DNA of 49,297 nucleotides from Oscillospiraceae bacterium (GTDB lineage Bacteria > Bacillota > Clostridia > Oscillospirales > Ruminococcaceae). Shown here piece after piece: positions 23,568 to 31,931 of the stretch. The DNA is taken from assembly GCA_017521825.1 (NCBI GenBank), contig JAFXBK010000018.1:1-49297 (forward strand). The letters are read 5' to 3'. How positions within the stretch are numbered: the first letter of the stretch is position 1; every line of letters begins with the position of its first letter. A program made the position numbers and the translations under genes. Under the pieces are notes generated by a model that had not been told where the DNA came from, searched no databases, and saw only the letters and a program-made list of their open reading frames with translations.

Positions 23568-24086
23568 ATGCCCATAAAAACAGAAAGACTTATCATAAGG
23601 CGGGTTTCGGAAAACGACCGGGAATCCATAAAAAATATCTGGGAAGATTTTAATTCCTCGGAATTTTCAAAATATGACATGCCCCATTCCACAAAAGATG
23701 AAGAAGTTGCCGAAAGAATTTCCCGTTGGGCAAAAACCGCCGAAGGCACCGAGCATATGTTTTTTGCGGTTTGCCTCGGCGAAACGGTTATCGGCTATAT
23801 CGCCTTCAACAAAAGGGAAAACGGTTACGAAACCGGATATTGCTTCCATTCCGCTTTCCACGGAAAAGGCTTCGCAAAGGAAAGTTTTGCCGCCCTTTTT
23901 GAATATCTTTCGTCCCTTGGAATTAAAAAAATCACCGCCGGAACAGCCCTTGAAAACAAGCCTTCGGTTGCGCTTTTAAAATCCCTTGGCTTTGAACTTA
24001 TCGGAACGGAAAAAGTTTCTTTTTATAAGGATTCCGCAGGAAACGATATTGTTTTCGAAGGCGGAAATTTTGAACTGAATATGTAA
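23568..24086 (+). CDS. GNAT family N-acetyltransferase (RimJ/RimL-like)
   Basis: 172 residues with the acetyltransferase_3 pattern: TERLIIRRVSENDRESI at the N-terminus, YETGYCFHSAFHGKGFAKES (the acetyl-CoA-binding GKGFA loop) and ENKPSVALLKSLGFE near the end. It transfers acetyl from acetyl-CoA to an amine, possibly a protein N-terminus; the substrate is unknown. It is a single gene with its own promoter and a GGGAG site. Confidence 0.88.
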   Translation: MPIKTERLIIRRVSENDRESIKNIWEDFNSSEFSKYDMPHSTKDEEVAERISRWAKTAEGTEHMFFAVCLGETVIGYIAFNKRENGYETGYCFHSAFHGKGFAKESFAALFEYLSSLGIKKITAGTALENKPSVALLKSLGFELIGTEKVSFYKDSAGNDIVFEGGNFELNM

Positions 24087-24115
24087 AAAACAGCCGCTTT
24101 TATGAAAGGCGGCTG
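24085..24115 (-). terminator. Terminator between the GNAT and TIGR04076 genes
   Basis: CAGCCGC (24091-24097) with GCGGCTG (24109-24115), followed on the minus strand by TTTTTT. Probably used by the converging TIGR04076 gene and partly by the GNAT gene. Confidence 0.75.
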
Positions 24116-24122
24116 TTCGTTT

Positions 24123-24464
24123 TTATTCAGTTTTTTCCGTGTCCGAATCTGCGTTGGCGTCCTCGTCCAATGCTTCAAGATAAAAACTCACCGGGCGGAA
24201 TCCGTCGTTACAGCTTATCATGGCCGTTTTGGGGTTCTTCATCCAGCCGTCATAGAAGTTTTCGCCTCCGTGGGCCAAAGTCATAACAAAAGCGGAAATG
24301 CTTTCCCATGCGCTGTCACAAAAGCCCTTCGGCTTTTCCCAGCCTTCGGCAATCCAGACCTGCCCTTCCTTAACGTCGCAGGCATGCTCTATAGGATTTT
24401 CATATTTTTCTATCAGATCCGGATAGCTTGTTTTTCGTATGGCTGTTATTCTTACCTTTTTCAT
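24123..24464 (-). CDS. TIGR04076 family protein
   Basis: 113 residues with the TIGR04076 layout: VRITAIRKTSYPDLIEKY, HACDVKEGQVW, KPKGFCDSAWESI, a glycine-rich GGENFYDGWM and ISCNDGFRPVSF. The family is small, cytosolic, cysteine-containing and of unknown function. An acidic, low-complexity tail (DEDANADSDTEKTE) is added at the C-terminus. GGAGG precedes the ATG. Confidence 0.8.
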   Translation of the reverse strand: MKKVRITAIRKTSYPDLIEKYENPIEHACDVKEGQVWIAEGWEKPKGFCDSAWESISAFVMTLAHGGENFYDGWMKNPKTAMISCNDGFRPVSFYLEALDEDANADSDTEKTE

Positions 24465-24515
24465 AAATCCTCCGAAATAAGCGAAAAAACTAAAACTCTT
24501 TATGCGGCCGAAAAA

Positions 24516-25499
24516 TTATTCCGCCGCTTCGATTTTTTCAAGAAGAACTTTTTTCGTTTCCTCGTCCGCAAAGCAGGCGTTTACGGAGTTTTTCGCAAAG
24601 CCTTTGATTTCCTCGTCGGTAAGATCAAAAGCGGCGATAAGTTTTCCGAATTCTTTTGCAAGATTGATGTTGGAAACGGTCATGTTGTCGGTGTTGATGG
24701 TGACTTTGACGCCGGCTTCCATAAGTTTGCGGAGCGGGTATTCTTCAATGGAAGGGAACATGCAGGTGTGGATGTTGCTGGTGGGGCAAAGTTCAAGGGT
24801 AATTCCCTCTTTAACAAGGATTTCCACAAGCGCCGGGTCCTCAAGACTGCGAACGCCGTGGCCAAGGCGTTTTGTGCCGTATTCAAGGGCTTTATAAACG
24901 CTTTTCGGGCCGTCAGCTTCGCCTGCGTGAATAGTATAGGGAACACCAAGTTCTTTAGCAAGAGCAAAAAGGTCGCCGAAGTTTTCGGTGGGGAAAAGCG
25001 CTTCCGCACCGGCAATATCAACGGAAACAACGCCTTTTCCAAGGAATTCCTTCGCAACTTTTACGGTTTCGATGTTTTCTTCGTGGTTATCGTTTCCGCG
25101 CATGCAGCAAAGGATAAGTCCGGCGGAAAAATCGCTTCTGTTAAGGCCTTCAATGGCCGCTTCAACAACCTCGGTCTGGGAAAGACCTTTTTTGGTATGG
25201 AGCTGGGGCGCAAAGCGGATTTCCGCATGGATAAGTCCCTGTTCCTTAAGCTCTTCCTGAAGGTTATAGACGGAAAGGGCAACTGCCTCCTTGGTCTGAA
25301 GAAGCTTTCCCGGGAAGGCGAATTTTTCAAGATATTCGGTAAGGTCCTTGCAGTCATCGTTGATTCGGAGAAGTTTAAGAAGTTCATTTTCGTCCTCGGG
25401 AATTTCGATGTTCTGCAAAGCCGCAAGTTCCTTTACGGATTTTACGGAAAGGGAACCGTCAAGATGAAGGTGAAGGTCGATAAGTCCGGGTGTTTTCAT
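24516..25499 (-). CDS. add: Adenosine deaminase
   Basis: 327 residues. The metal and active-site motifs follow in order: DLHLHLDGSL (His10, His12), DIAGAE, YTIHAGEADG, LGHGVRS, CPTSNIHT and INTDNMTVSN (a common clostridial variant of the NTDDP motif). It hydrolyses adenosine to inosine in purine salvage. GGAGG lies upstream of the ATG. It is followed after about 50 bases by the TIGR04076 gene on the same strand, possibly in one transcript. Confidence 0.93.
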   Translation of the reverse strand: MKTPGLIDLHLHLDGSLSVKSVKELAALQNIEIPEDENELLKLLRINDDCKDLTEYLEKFAFPGKLLQTKEAVALSVYNLQEELKEQGLIHAEIRFAPQLHTKKGLSQTEVVEAAIEGLNRSDFSAGLILCCMRGNDNHEENIETVKVAKEFLGKGVVSVDIAGAEALFPTENFGDLFALAKELGVPYTIHAGEADGPKSVYKALEYGTKRLGHGVRSLEDPALVEILVKEGITLELCPTSNIHTCMFPSIEEYPLRKLMEAGVKVTINTDNMTVSNINLAKEFGKLIAAFDLTDEEIKGFAKNSVNACFADEETKKVLLEKIEAAE

Positions 25500-25557
25500 T
25501 GTTTTTTGTCCTCCCTGCTGTTTTTTATATTTAAACTATATATCAAAAACAAGGATA

Positions 25558-25586
25558 TTGCAAGGCTTGGAACAAAGGTTTATAAT
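25558..25586 (+). promoter_or_regulatory. Promoter of proC
   Basis: TTGCAA (25558-25563), a 17-bp spacer and TATAAT (25581-25586). Transcription would start near 25593, at the edge of the family B repeat. Confidence 0.7.
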
Positions 25587-25594
25587 GAATTTAT

Positions 25595-25646
25595 AAGCCT
25601 CCCCTATCAGGGGAGGTGGCATTGCGAAGCAATGACGGAAGGGTGG
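25595..25646 (+). repeat. Family B repeat forming the proC 5' UTR and ribosome-binding site
   Basis: First hairpin GCCTCCCCTATCAGGGGAGG, inner stem ATTGC/GCAAT around GAA, then GACGGAAGGGTGGAA. The GGAAGGG of the tail is the only Shine-Dalgarno-like sequence before the proC ATG at 25655. Confidence 0.8.
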
Positions 25647-25654
25647 AATAAAAA

Positions 25655-26452
25655 ATGAAAAAACTCGGGTTCATCGGAACCGGGAATATGGGCGGCGCCC
25701 TTATTCTTGCTGCCGCAAAATCAAACAGCGAAAACAAAATCATGCTCGCGGATAAAATATCCGAAAAAGCTGATGCTCTTGCGGAAAAAACCGGCGGAAA
25801 AGTTTGCGATAACAAAACCGTTGCCGCCGAAGCGGACTATATTTTTCTCGGTGTAAAGCCCCAGATGCTCAAAGAACTTATGGAGGAAATTGCTCCCGTG
25901 CTCAAAAACCGCAAGGATAGATTCGTGCTTGTTTCGATGCTCGCGGCCTTTACCTGCGAAAGAATTTGCGAAGCCGCCGGCGGAAACTATCCGGTTGTCC
26001 GGATAATGCCGAACACCCCTGCCGCCATCGGCGAAGGAATGATTCTCTATGCACCGAGCGCCGAAGTTTCCGAAGATGAAGTTTCCTTCTTCCTCGATTC
26101 CATGAAAGAAGCCGGAAGATTTTCTCCCCTTCCGGAAAAACTTATGGATGCGGGCGCTTCCGTTGCCGGATGCGGCCCCGCCTTTGTGGATCTTTTTGTG
26201 GAAGCGCTGGCGGATGGCGGCGTTGCCTGCGGACTTCCGAGAGCCCAGGCCATGGAATTTGCGGCGCAGATGGTAGCAGGTTCCGCAAAGCTTATTCTTG
26301 AAAGCAAAAGGCACCCGGGCCAGCTTAAAGACGAAGTCTGTTCCCCCGGCGGAACAACAATCCAGGGTGTCCGCGCCCTTGAAAAAGGCGGATTCCGTTC
26401 CGCCGTTACCGAAGCGGTCATCGCTGCCTACGAAAAGAATTTTGAACTGTAA
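25655..26452 (+). CDS. proC: Pyrroline-5-carboxylate reductase
   Basis: 265 residues with the NAD(P)-binding FIGTGNMGGAL (6-16), VKPQ, RIMPNTPAAIGEGM and the C-terminal signature DEVCSPGGTTIQGVRALEKGG-like region of ProC. It makes proline from pyrroline-5-carboxylate. Its 5' UTR is almost wholly a family B repeat, whose tail appears to supply the ribosome-binding site. A strong terminator follows. Confidence 0.94.
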   Translation: MKKLGFIGTGNMGGALILAAAKSNSENKIMLADKISEKADALAEKTGGKVCDNKTVAAEADYIFLGVKPQMLKELMEEIAPVLKNRKDRFVLVSMLAAFTCERICEAAGGNYPVVRIMPNTPAAIGEGMILYAPSAEVSEDEVSFFLDSMKEAGRFSPLPEKLMDAGASVAGCGPAFVDLFVEALADGGVACGLPRAQAMEFAAQMVAGSAKLILESKRHPGQLKDEVCSPGGTTIQGVRALEKGGFRSAVTEAVIAAYEKNFEL

Positions 26453-26484
26453 AAAAATGCGGGAGCGCTGCTCCCGCATTTTTT
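26451..26484 (+). terminator. Terminator after proC
   Basis: ATGCGGGAGC, GCT, GCTCCCGCAT, then TTTTT. Confidence 0.9.
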
Positions 26485-26499
26485 ATCTTCCATTTACAA

Positions 26500-26621
26500 C
26501 GGGCGCACACATAGGTGCGCCCCTACACAATTTTTAATAAAACCCTCTGCGCCAACCGTAGGGGCGGATATCATCCGCCCGTTCACAATTTTACCGTAGG
26601 GAACGCCGTCTGCGGCGTTCC
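26500..26621. repeat. Three consecutive family A palindromes with different inner sequences
   Basis: Inner sequences are CACACATAGGTG (26500-26526), GATATCATC (26558-26581) and AACGCCGTCTGCGGCGTT (26596-26621), each next to GTAGGG or CCCTAC. They sit between convergent proC and a lipoprotein gene. Confidence 0.85.
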
Positions 26622-26651
26622 GCCACAAAGAACCTGGGAGGCTTTTATTTT

Positions 26652-27383
26652 TTATTCAACAAAACATTGATAACCCCAATCGTTGTTAACAACCTTCTCG
26701 CCTTCGTGTCCATAAGTGAAATAAAGCTGGTAAACGTAAACAAGTTTTTCAAGGGGATAGTAATAATGGAACATGGTTTCCTCACTTAAAAATTCTTCGC
26801 CTTCCTCAAAAATCCTCTTTGCCTGGGTGGTTGTTTCAAGGAAGTTTTCCGCCTTTTTTCGTATAAGATCCTCTTTTGCTTCAAAATCCACGTTGGTGTA
26901 ATTAAGCCGGATTATAACCCCGTTTTCGGCGGTTCCGGTAATCGCTTTGTCGGTGATTATGTTATCGTCGATGTAGTAATTTATTTTAAGAATTCCAAAG
27001 CTTCCGTACATGGCAACGGGATTATAAAAAGCCTTCCAGCCGGGGTTTCCTGGATCAAAATCCGGATAATCCTTCTGGATCTCCGCAACAAGTTCCGGCC
27101 ATAATGTAACCGGAACAAGGCGGGAATCCCCTTCTCCGGCGTTTTCCGGAAGAACAAGCGGAATTTCCGTCCGGGTTCCGAAAACTTCCGCGGAATCCGG
27201 AAGATTAAGTTCGTTTTCCCTGAAATTTATAATCGGAAGAAAAATCTTCTGCGGCATACTCTGATATCCGCTTCCGGGAACAAGCGGAGGAATTTCCGGC
27301 TTTGAATTCAAAATTTCCGCTTCTTCGGCAAAACAGCCGCAAAGCGCAAGAATCATCGCCAAAATCAAACAAAGTTTTTTCAT
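26652..27383 (-). CDS. Lipoprotein of unknown function
   Basis: 243 residues with a lipoprotein signal (MKKLCLILAMILALCGC, Cys17). The mature part is mixed alpha/beta with no motif I recognise. It is acidic, with several aromatic patches (WKAFYNP, HYYYPLEKLVYVYQLYF). GGAGG lies upstream. Single gene. It belongs loosely with the other LCSCG-type lipoproteins of the window, but its mature region is unrelated as far as I can see. Confidence 0.75.
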   Translation of the reverse strand: MKKLCLILAMILALCGCFAEEAEILNSKPEIPPLVPGSGYQSMPQKIFLPIINFRENELNLPDSAEVFGTRTEIPLVLPENAGEGDSRLVPVTLWPELVAEIQKDYPDFDPGNPGWKAFYNPVAMYGSFGILKINYYIDDNIITDKAITGTAENGVIIRLNYTNVDFEAKEDLIRKKAENFLETTTQAKRIFEEGEEFLSEETMFHYYYPLEKLVYVYQLYFTYGHEGEKVVNNDWGYQCFVE

Positions 27384-27474
27384 TGGAAAAATCCTCCTTT
27401 TTTACCGTCCTATAACAATAGTGACGCAAAAAGAGGCTTTTTGTTGCATGGTTTTTAAAAAATTTTTTCCGAAC

Positions 27475-27531
27475 AGCCTCCCCTATCAGAGAAGGTGGTT
27501 TTTGCCTTCGGCAAAAACCGGAAGGGTGGAA
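27475..27531 (+). repeat. Family B repeat upstream of galE
   Basis: GCCTCCCCTATCAGAGAAGG (an imperfect first hairpin), inner stem TTTTTGCC/GGCAAAAA around TTC, then CGGAAGGGTGGAA. The rest of the 290-base gap between the lipoprotein gene and galE holds only the galE promoter. Confidence 0.75.
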
Positions 27532-27607
27532 AATTAAGGTTTTTACCGTTTTTTTTTCGGAACGGAAAAATGCCGCAAACTCCCCGGATATTCTTTTCCG
27601 CCTTCAC

Positions 27608-27636
27608 TTGATTAATGTACTTCGTAAGGATATAAT
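27608..27636 (+). promoter_or_regulatory. Promoter of galE
   Basis: TTGATT (27608-27613), a 17-bp spacer and TATAAT (27631-27636). Confidence 0.78.
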
Positions 27637-27676
27637 GTTGATGAAGCGACATACTTTTAAAAAAGGAAGATGAAAT

Positions 27677-28690
27677 ATGAAGATCCTTCTTACCGGCGGC
27701 GCCGGATATATCGGTTCCCATACCGCGGTGGAACTTGACGCGGCGGGATTCGAGGTTGTTATTGCGGATAATTTTTCCAACAGCAGCCCAATCGTTCTGG
27801 AAAGGCTTGAAACCATAACCGGAAAACGCTTTCCGCTTTATGAAATCGACGTTGCGGATAAAACCGCCCTTCGCCGGGTTTTTGAGGAAAACGAAATCGG
27901 CGCGGTTATCCATTTTGCCGGATATAAAGCGGTGGGCGAATCCGTAAGCATTCCCCTCTCCTATTATCGCAACAACATCGATTCCACCCTTTCGCTTATG
28001 GAGGTCATGGCGGAATTCGGCTGTAAAAACCTTGTTTTCAGTTCTTCAGCAACCGTTTACGGAAATCGCGCAAAACTTCCCTTTGACGAAGAAGCAAAAA
28101 CCGGCCCCTGCACCAACCCCTACGGCTGGACAAAACTTTTTATTGAACAGATTATCACCGATTACGCAAAGGCAAACGGAGATTTTTCCTCGGTTCTTCT
28201 CCGCTATTTCAACCCCGTGGGTGCCCACGAAAGCGGACTTATCGGTGAGGACCCGAAGGACGTTCCCAATAACCTTATGCCCTATATCGCAAGGGTCGCC
28301 GTGGGAACGCTTCCTTTCCTCAGCGTTTACGGAAACGATTATCCAACCCCGGACGGCACCGGAGTTCGTGATTATATCCACGTTACCGACCTTGCCAAAG
28401 GGCATGTTGCGGCGGTAAAATATGTCCTTGAAAAGAAAGGAAACGAAATTTTCAACCTTGGAACAGGAAAGGGCATAAGCGTTCTCGAAATGGTAAAAGC
28501 ATATTCAGAAGCCTGCGGTCACGAAGTCGGCTATAAAATCGCCCCAAGAAGACCCGGCGATATTGCCGAATGTTATGCCAACGCCGAAAAAGCGGAAAAA
28601 ATCCTTGGCTGGAAAGTGGAACTCGGCCTTTCTGAAATGTGCCGGGATTCCTGGAACTGGCAAAGCAAAAACCCGGAAGGTTACAAATAA
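27677..28690 (+). CDS. galE: UDP-glucose 4-epimerase
   Basis: 337 residues, extended short-chain dehydrogenase fold: NAD loop TGGAGYIGSH (6-15), HFAGYKAVGES, SSSATVYG, the catalytic Tyr-x3-Lys in NPYGWTK, RYFNPVGAH and GTGVRDYIHV. It interconverts UDP-glucose and UDP-galactose for cell-surface sugars or galactose use. No functional galactokinase is visible in the window; the galactokinase-like protein at 865 looks inactive. It has its own promoter, and the SagB-like gene follows after 30 bases. Confidence 0.95.
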   Translation: MKILLTGGAGYIGSHTAVELDAAGFEVVIADNFSNSSPIVLERLETITGKRFPLYEIDVADKTALRRVFEENEIGAVIHFAGYKAVGESVSIPLSYYRNNIDSTLSLMEVMAEFGCKNLVFSSSATVYGNRAKLPFDEEAKTGPCTNPYGWTKLFIEQIITDYAKANGDFSSVLLRYFNPVGAHESGLIGEDPKDVPNNLMPYIARVAVGTLPFLSVYGNDYPTPDGTGVRDYIHVTDLAKGHVAAVKYVLEKKGNEIFNLGTGKGISVLEMVKAYSEACGHEVGYKIAPRRPGDIAECYANAEKAEKILGWKVELGLSEMCRDSWNWQSKNPEGYK

Positions 28691-28720
28691 AACCGTTTTT
28701 AAAAGGGAGGTTTTCCTGAG

Positions 28721-29566
28721 ATGATTGACGAAAAACTTAAAAAGGAACTTACGGAAAAGGGCAGAAGGTTTATGCACGGCTACCATGACGATGACCTTAC
28801 GGCCGACAGCGATTTTAACCCTTCCGACCAACAGCTTCGCCTTCCCCAGCCGCCTCTTTGCAAAGCACCCATGGCCGAAGATTCCGAAAAAACCGCCCTT
28901 TCTCTGGATTTTTCCGGGCTGGAACTTAAAAACGACGTAATCTCCCTTATCCGCGACAGAAGAAGCGCAAGGGTTTATACCGAAGAAAAAATGAGCCTTT
29001 CGGAACTTTCCTTCCTTCTTTGGGCAACCCAGGGAATCAAAAGCATCCGCGGAAAAAGCTACGCAACAATAAGAACCGTTCCCTGCGGCGGCGCAAGGCA
29101 CGAATTTGAAACCTATCTTATGGTAAGAAAAATCGAAGGCCTTGAACCGGGAATCTACCACTATCTTCCCATGGAACACGCGGTCGAATTTCTTGGAAAA
29201 CCGGAAGACATCGAAGGCGCAATCTGCGAAACCCTTTGCGGACAAAAATGGGCGGAAAAAGCCAACGTCGTTTTCTATTGGACAATGGTTGCCTATCGCG
29301 CCGAATGGCGCTACGGAACCCATTCCCACCGGGTCGCTCTTCTTGATGCGGGTCACCTTTGCCAGAACCTTTATCTCGGCGTAACGGCTCTTGGCCTCGG
29401 AACCTGCGGAATCGGCGCATTCTCTCACGACGAATGCAACAAGATTTTCGGCATTGACGGCGAAGAGGAATATATGGTTTATACTGCGCCGGTAGGAACC
29501 ATCCGCGACGAGGACAAAGCGGCGGAAGCAGCTTTTTATAAATTCGTCGAGGACGAAGGACTTTAA
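28721..29566 (+). CDS. SagB/ThcOx-type nitroreductase family oxidoreductase
   Basis: 281 residues with the FMN-binding nitroreductase fold: RDRRSARVYTEEKMSLSELS (78-97), RTVPCGGARHEFETYL, HRVALLDAGHLCQNLYL, LGLGTCGIGAF and YTAPVG near the end. The N-terminal 65 residues (GRRFMHGYHDDD) are typical of the free-standing SagB/ThcOx-like enzymes of gut Clostridia. No azoline peptide-modification genes are nearby, so a role in RiPP synthesis is unlikely and the substrate is unknown. GGGAGG lies upstream; probably co-transcribed with galE. Confidence 0.85.
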   Translation: MIDEKLKKELTEKGRRFMHGYHDDDLTADSDFNPSDQQLRLPQPPLCKAPMAEDSEKTALSLDFSGLELKNDVISLIRDRRSARVYTEEKMSLSELSFLLWATQGIKSIRGKSYATIRTVPCGGARHEFETYLMVRKIEGLEPGIYHYLPMEHAVEFLGKPEDIEGAICETLCGQKWAEKANVVFYWTMVAYRAEWRYGTHSHRVALLDAGHLCQNLYLGVTALGLGTCGIGAFSHDECNKIFGIDGEEEYMVYTAPVGTIRDEDKAAEAAFYKFVEDEGL

Positions 29567-29619
29567 GGTTCTGATATATAACCGTCCTATACTGTTTTTA
29601 ATAAACCAACAGCACAACC

Positions 29620-30296
29620 GTAGGGGCGGATATTATCCGCCCGTATAGCAAAAACCACCGTAGGGAATGTCGTCCGCGACGTTCCGAAAAAGCCTTCCCT
29701 CGGGGGAAGGTGGCTTTTGCATAGCAAATGACGGATGAGGGATAACAAATAACCCGAAGGGCAAGCCTCCCTTGTCAAAGGGAGGTGGATTTTCGGTCAC
29801 CTTGTGACCGAAAAGACGGAGGGATTCCTTCAAAACGGGCGCACACATAGGTGCGCCCCTACAGCGTTTTAATAAAACAAAAACCACCGTAGGGAACGTC
29901 GTCCCCGACGTTCCGAAAAAGCCTTCCCAGAGGGGAAGGTGTCATTTGCATAGCAAATGACGGATGAGGGATAACAAATAACCCGGAGGGCCAGCCTCCC
30001 TTGTCAAAAGGAGGTGGATTTTCGGTCACCTTGTGACCGAAAAGACGGAGGGATTCCTTCAAAACGGGCGCACACTAGGTGCGCCCCTACGGCGTTTTGA
30101 TAAAACAAAAGCGGCGGGAGCAAGCTCCCGCCCTACTCTGTTTTTAATAAAACCCGCCATTCCAACTGTAGGGGTGGATATTATCCGCCCTTTTTTCAAA
30201 ACTGCCGCACCACCGTAGGGAACGTCGTCCCCGACGTTCCGAAAAAGCCTTCCCTTGGGTGAAGGTGTCAGCCGCAGGCTGACGGATGAGGTACAA
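29620..30296. repeat. Large repeat field with a tandem 229-bp duplication
   Basis: No gene lies in the roughly 790 bases between the SagB-like and MATE genes. A composite unit of family A (AACGTCGTCCnCGACGTT type), two family B modules and another family A (CACACATAGGTG type) occurs twice in tandem, at 29652-29880 and 29881-30109, with scattered substitutions. It is followed by A copies of the CGGGAGCAAGCTCCCG type (about 30111-30136), the GGATATTATCC type (about 30166-30190) and a third partial start of the unit (about 30206-30290, inner stem TCAGCC/GGCTGA). Confidence 0.85.
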
Positions 30297-30325
30297 CCCT
30301 TGCCCTTAAAACTGAATAATTCCTT

Positions 30326-30356
30326 TAAAAAACACCGGCGGTTGACCGCCGGTGTT
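30326..30356 (-). terminator. Terminator of the MATE gene
   Basis: AACACCGGCGGT/ACCGCCGGTGTT 12-bp stem (30331-30342 with 30345-30356), then TTTTTAAA on the minus strand. Confidence 0.85.
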
Positions 30357-30359
30357 TTT

Positions 30360-31718
30360 TTATCTGTAATCGAATGTGTGAAGCCAGTCGCCTTTGAGGT
30401 AATAGATAAGGAAAATTATGCAGCTCAGCGCCCAGGTAAGGGGATATGCCCAGTAAACGGTTTCGATAACCGGGAAGAATTTTACCGCAACGGTTATATA
30501 GGTAACGCGGATTATGCACCAGCAAAGGAGCATTGTGTACATGGGCATTTTCGCCCTTCCGGCACCGCGCATAACCGCCGAAACGGAATGTGCAAACGCA
30601 AGAAGGAAGAAGAAAACGGATTCCGTCCTCATCTGGTTTACGCCGATGGCCACAACCGCCGGGTCGTCGTTGAAAAGCGGAATTACCCATGGGCAGATAA
30701 CCCAGAGAATCGCGCCGAGAATTTCCGCGGAAGCCATTGCACCGAAAATTCCGAACCGGGAACCTTTAAGGGCGCGTTCGTGGTTTCCTGCGCCAAGGTT
30801 CTGACCGATAAAAGTTGTTATCGCCATTGTAAAAGACATTATCGGAATAAAGATAAATCCTTCGATTTTTGAATAGGAACCGCATCCTGCCATGGCGTCG
30901 TCGCCGAAGGCGTTTATGTTGGACTGAACAACAACGTTCGCAATGGAAATAATCGAGTTGTTGATACCGGAAGGAATTCCCTGGTGGAGAATTTCTTTAA
31001 GGCGGTCAAAATCAAAGCGGATTTTGCTTGGGTGGAGCTGATAATATCCTTCGCTTTTAAGAAGCTTTCTGAAACACATGGCGGCGGAAAGCATCTGGCT
31101 TATTACCGTTGCAATGGCGGCGCCGGCAACGCCCAGCTTAAGAGCTCCGACAAAAACAAGGTCAAGAACAATGTTTGTTATCGAAGCGATTATCAGAAAG
31201 CGAAGAGGGTTTTTGGAATCGCCAACCGCCTGCAAAATTCCGGCGCAAACGTTATAGGTAAGGCTGAAAAAGCTTCCGAAAAAATAGATCCGGAAATATG
31301 TTGTGGAAAGGGGAAGAACGTTTTCCGGAGTTTTCATAAGGATAAGGAGCTTTGGCGCAAGCCAAAGACCAAGAACGGAAAGGGTAATTCCGCAGCAAAG
31401 CGCAAAGGCAACGGCGGTGTGGATCGCCTTTTGCATTTTTTCATATTCCCTTGCGCCAAGGTAGCGGCTTATAATTACGCCGGCGCCCATGCAAAGACCC
31501 ATAAAAAATCCGGTCATCATAAATATAAGGTTTCCGCTGCTTGCAACCGCCGCAAGCGCTTCCTTACCGACAAAGTTTCCGACAATTATGGAGTCGGCGG
31601 TGTTATAAAGCTGCTGAAAAAGGTGACCGATAAAAACCGGAATGGCAAAGCTTATCATGCATTTCCAGATGTGACCGGTTGTCATGTCAATTCGCTTTGC
31701 CGAAGTTTCTGAAGCCAA
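30360..31718 (-). CDS. MATE family efflux transporter
   Basis: 452 residues with twelve predicted membrane helices and MATE hallmarks: NTADSIIVGNFVGKEALAAV in the first helix pair and the pseudo-repeat GCGSYSKIEGF and FIGQNLGAGNHERA in the second half. It exports drugs or metabolites in exchange for Na+ or H+. The TTG at 31718 follows GGAGG by 7 bases and is the likely start; an ATG at codon 12 is an alternative. It is divergent from the alpha/beta hydrolase gene, with a shared dyad over its -35 region. Confidence 0.92.
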   Translation of the reverse strand: MASETSAKRIDMTTGHIWKCMISFAIPVFIGHLFQQLYNTADSIIVGNFVGKEALAAVASSGNLIFMMTGFFMGLCMGAGVIISRYLGAREYEKMQKAIHTAVAFALCCGITLSVLGLWLAPKLLILMKTPENVLPLSTTYFRIYFFGSFFSLTYNVCAGILQAVGDSKNPLRFLIIASITNIVLDLVFVGALKLGVAGAAIATVISQMLSAAMCFRKLLKSEGYYQLHPSKIRFDFDRLKEILHQGIPSGINNSIISIANVVVQSNINAFGDDAMAGCGSYSKIEGFIFIPIMSFTMAITTFIGQNLGAGNHERALKGSRFGIFGAMASAEILGAILWVICPWVIPLFNDDPAVVAIGVNQMRTESVFFFLLAFAHSVSAVMRGAGRAKMPMYTMLLCWCIIRVTYITVAVKFFPVIETVYWAYPLTWALSCIIFLIYYLKGDWLHTFDYR

Positions 31719-31760
31719 AAAAACGCCTCCAATTTCTCTTTAAAATTCAAACCGAAGAAT

Positions 31761-31789
31761 ATTATATTCTTTAAAAACCGCTCTGTCAA
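31761..31789 (-). promoter_or_regulatory. Promoter of the MATE gene
   Basis: TTGACA (31789-31784), a 17-bp spacer and TATAAT (31766-31761) on the minus strand. Confidence 0.82.
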
Positions 31790-31810
31790 TTGTAGCATTT
31801 TTCTACAATT
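31788..31810. promoter_or_regulatory. Inverted-repeat operator candidate between MATE and hydrolase genes
   Basis: AATTGTAG, 7 bases, CTACAATT: a perfect 8-bp dyad. It overlaps the -35 of the MATE promoter and ends 5 bases before the -35 of the hydrolase promoter, so one bound repressor could control both. Confidence 0.6.
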
Positions 31811-31815
31811 TTGCG

Positions 31816-31844
31816 TTGAAAAGAACTTTCGCCGATGCTATAAT
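31816..31844 (+). promoter_or_regulatory. Promoter of the alpha/beta hydrolase gene
   Basis: TTGAAA (31816-31821), a 17-bp spacer and TATAAT (31839-31844). The 80-nt leader that follows can fold into a long hairpin (TTGAAAA/TTTTCAA outside GTTTT/AAAAC). Confidence 0.75.
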
Positions 31845-31931
31845 TCAGTTGAAAAATAAAGTTTTGCTTCTTTAAAAGTAAAACCATTTTCAATTGAACA
31901 TAATAAAATTTTTTCAGGAGGTAAAACCAAA

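Noticed and set aside
28721-29566. RiPP (azoline) biosynthesis because of the SagB-like protein
   Set aside because: No YcaO/SagD, SagC or precursor peptide gene is nearby, and free-standing SagB-like oxidoreductases are common.
29652-30109. Possible CRISPR array from regularly repeated palindromes
   Set aside because: Units are composite and over 200 bp, repeats are not of uniform 24-40 bp with unique spacers, and no cas gene is present.
30255-30872. Long open frames on the strand opposite to the MATE gene and other genes (for example opposite lexA, ArgS and the ABC-F gene)
   Set aside because: They mirror real genes codon by codon, lack ribosome-binding sites and have no recognisable protein pattern; they arise from the skewed codon use of the true genes.
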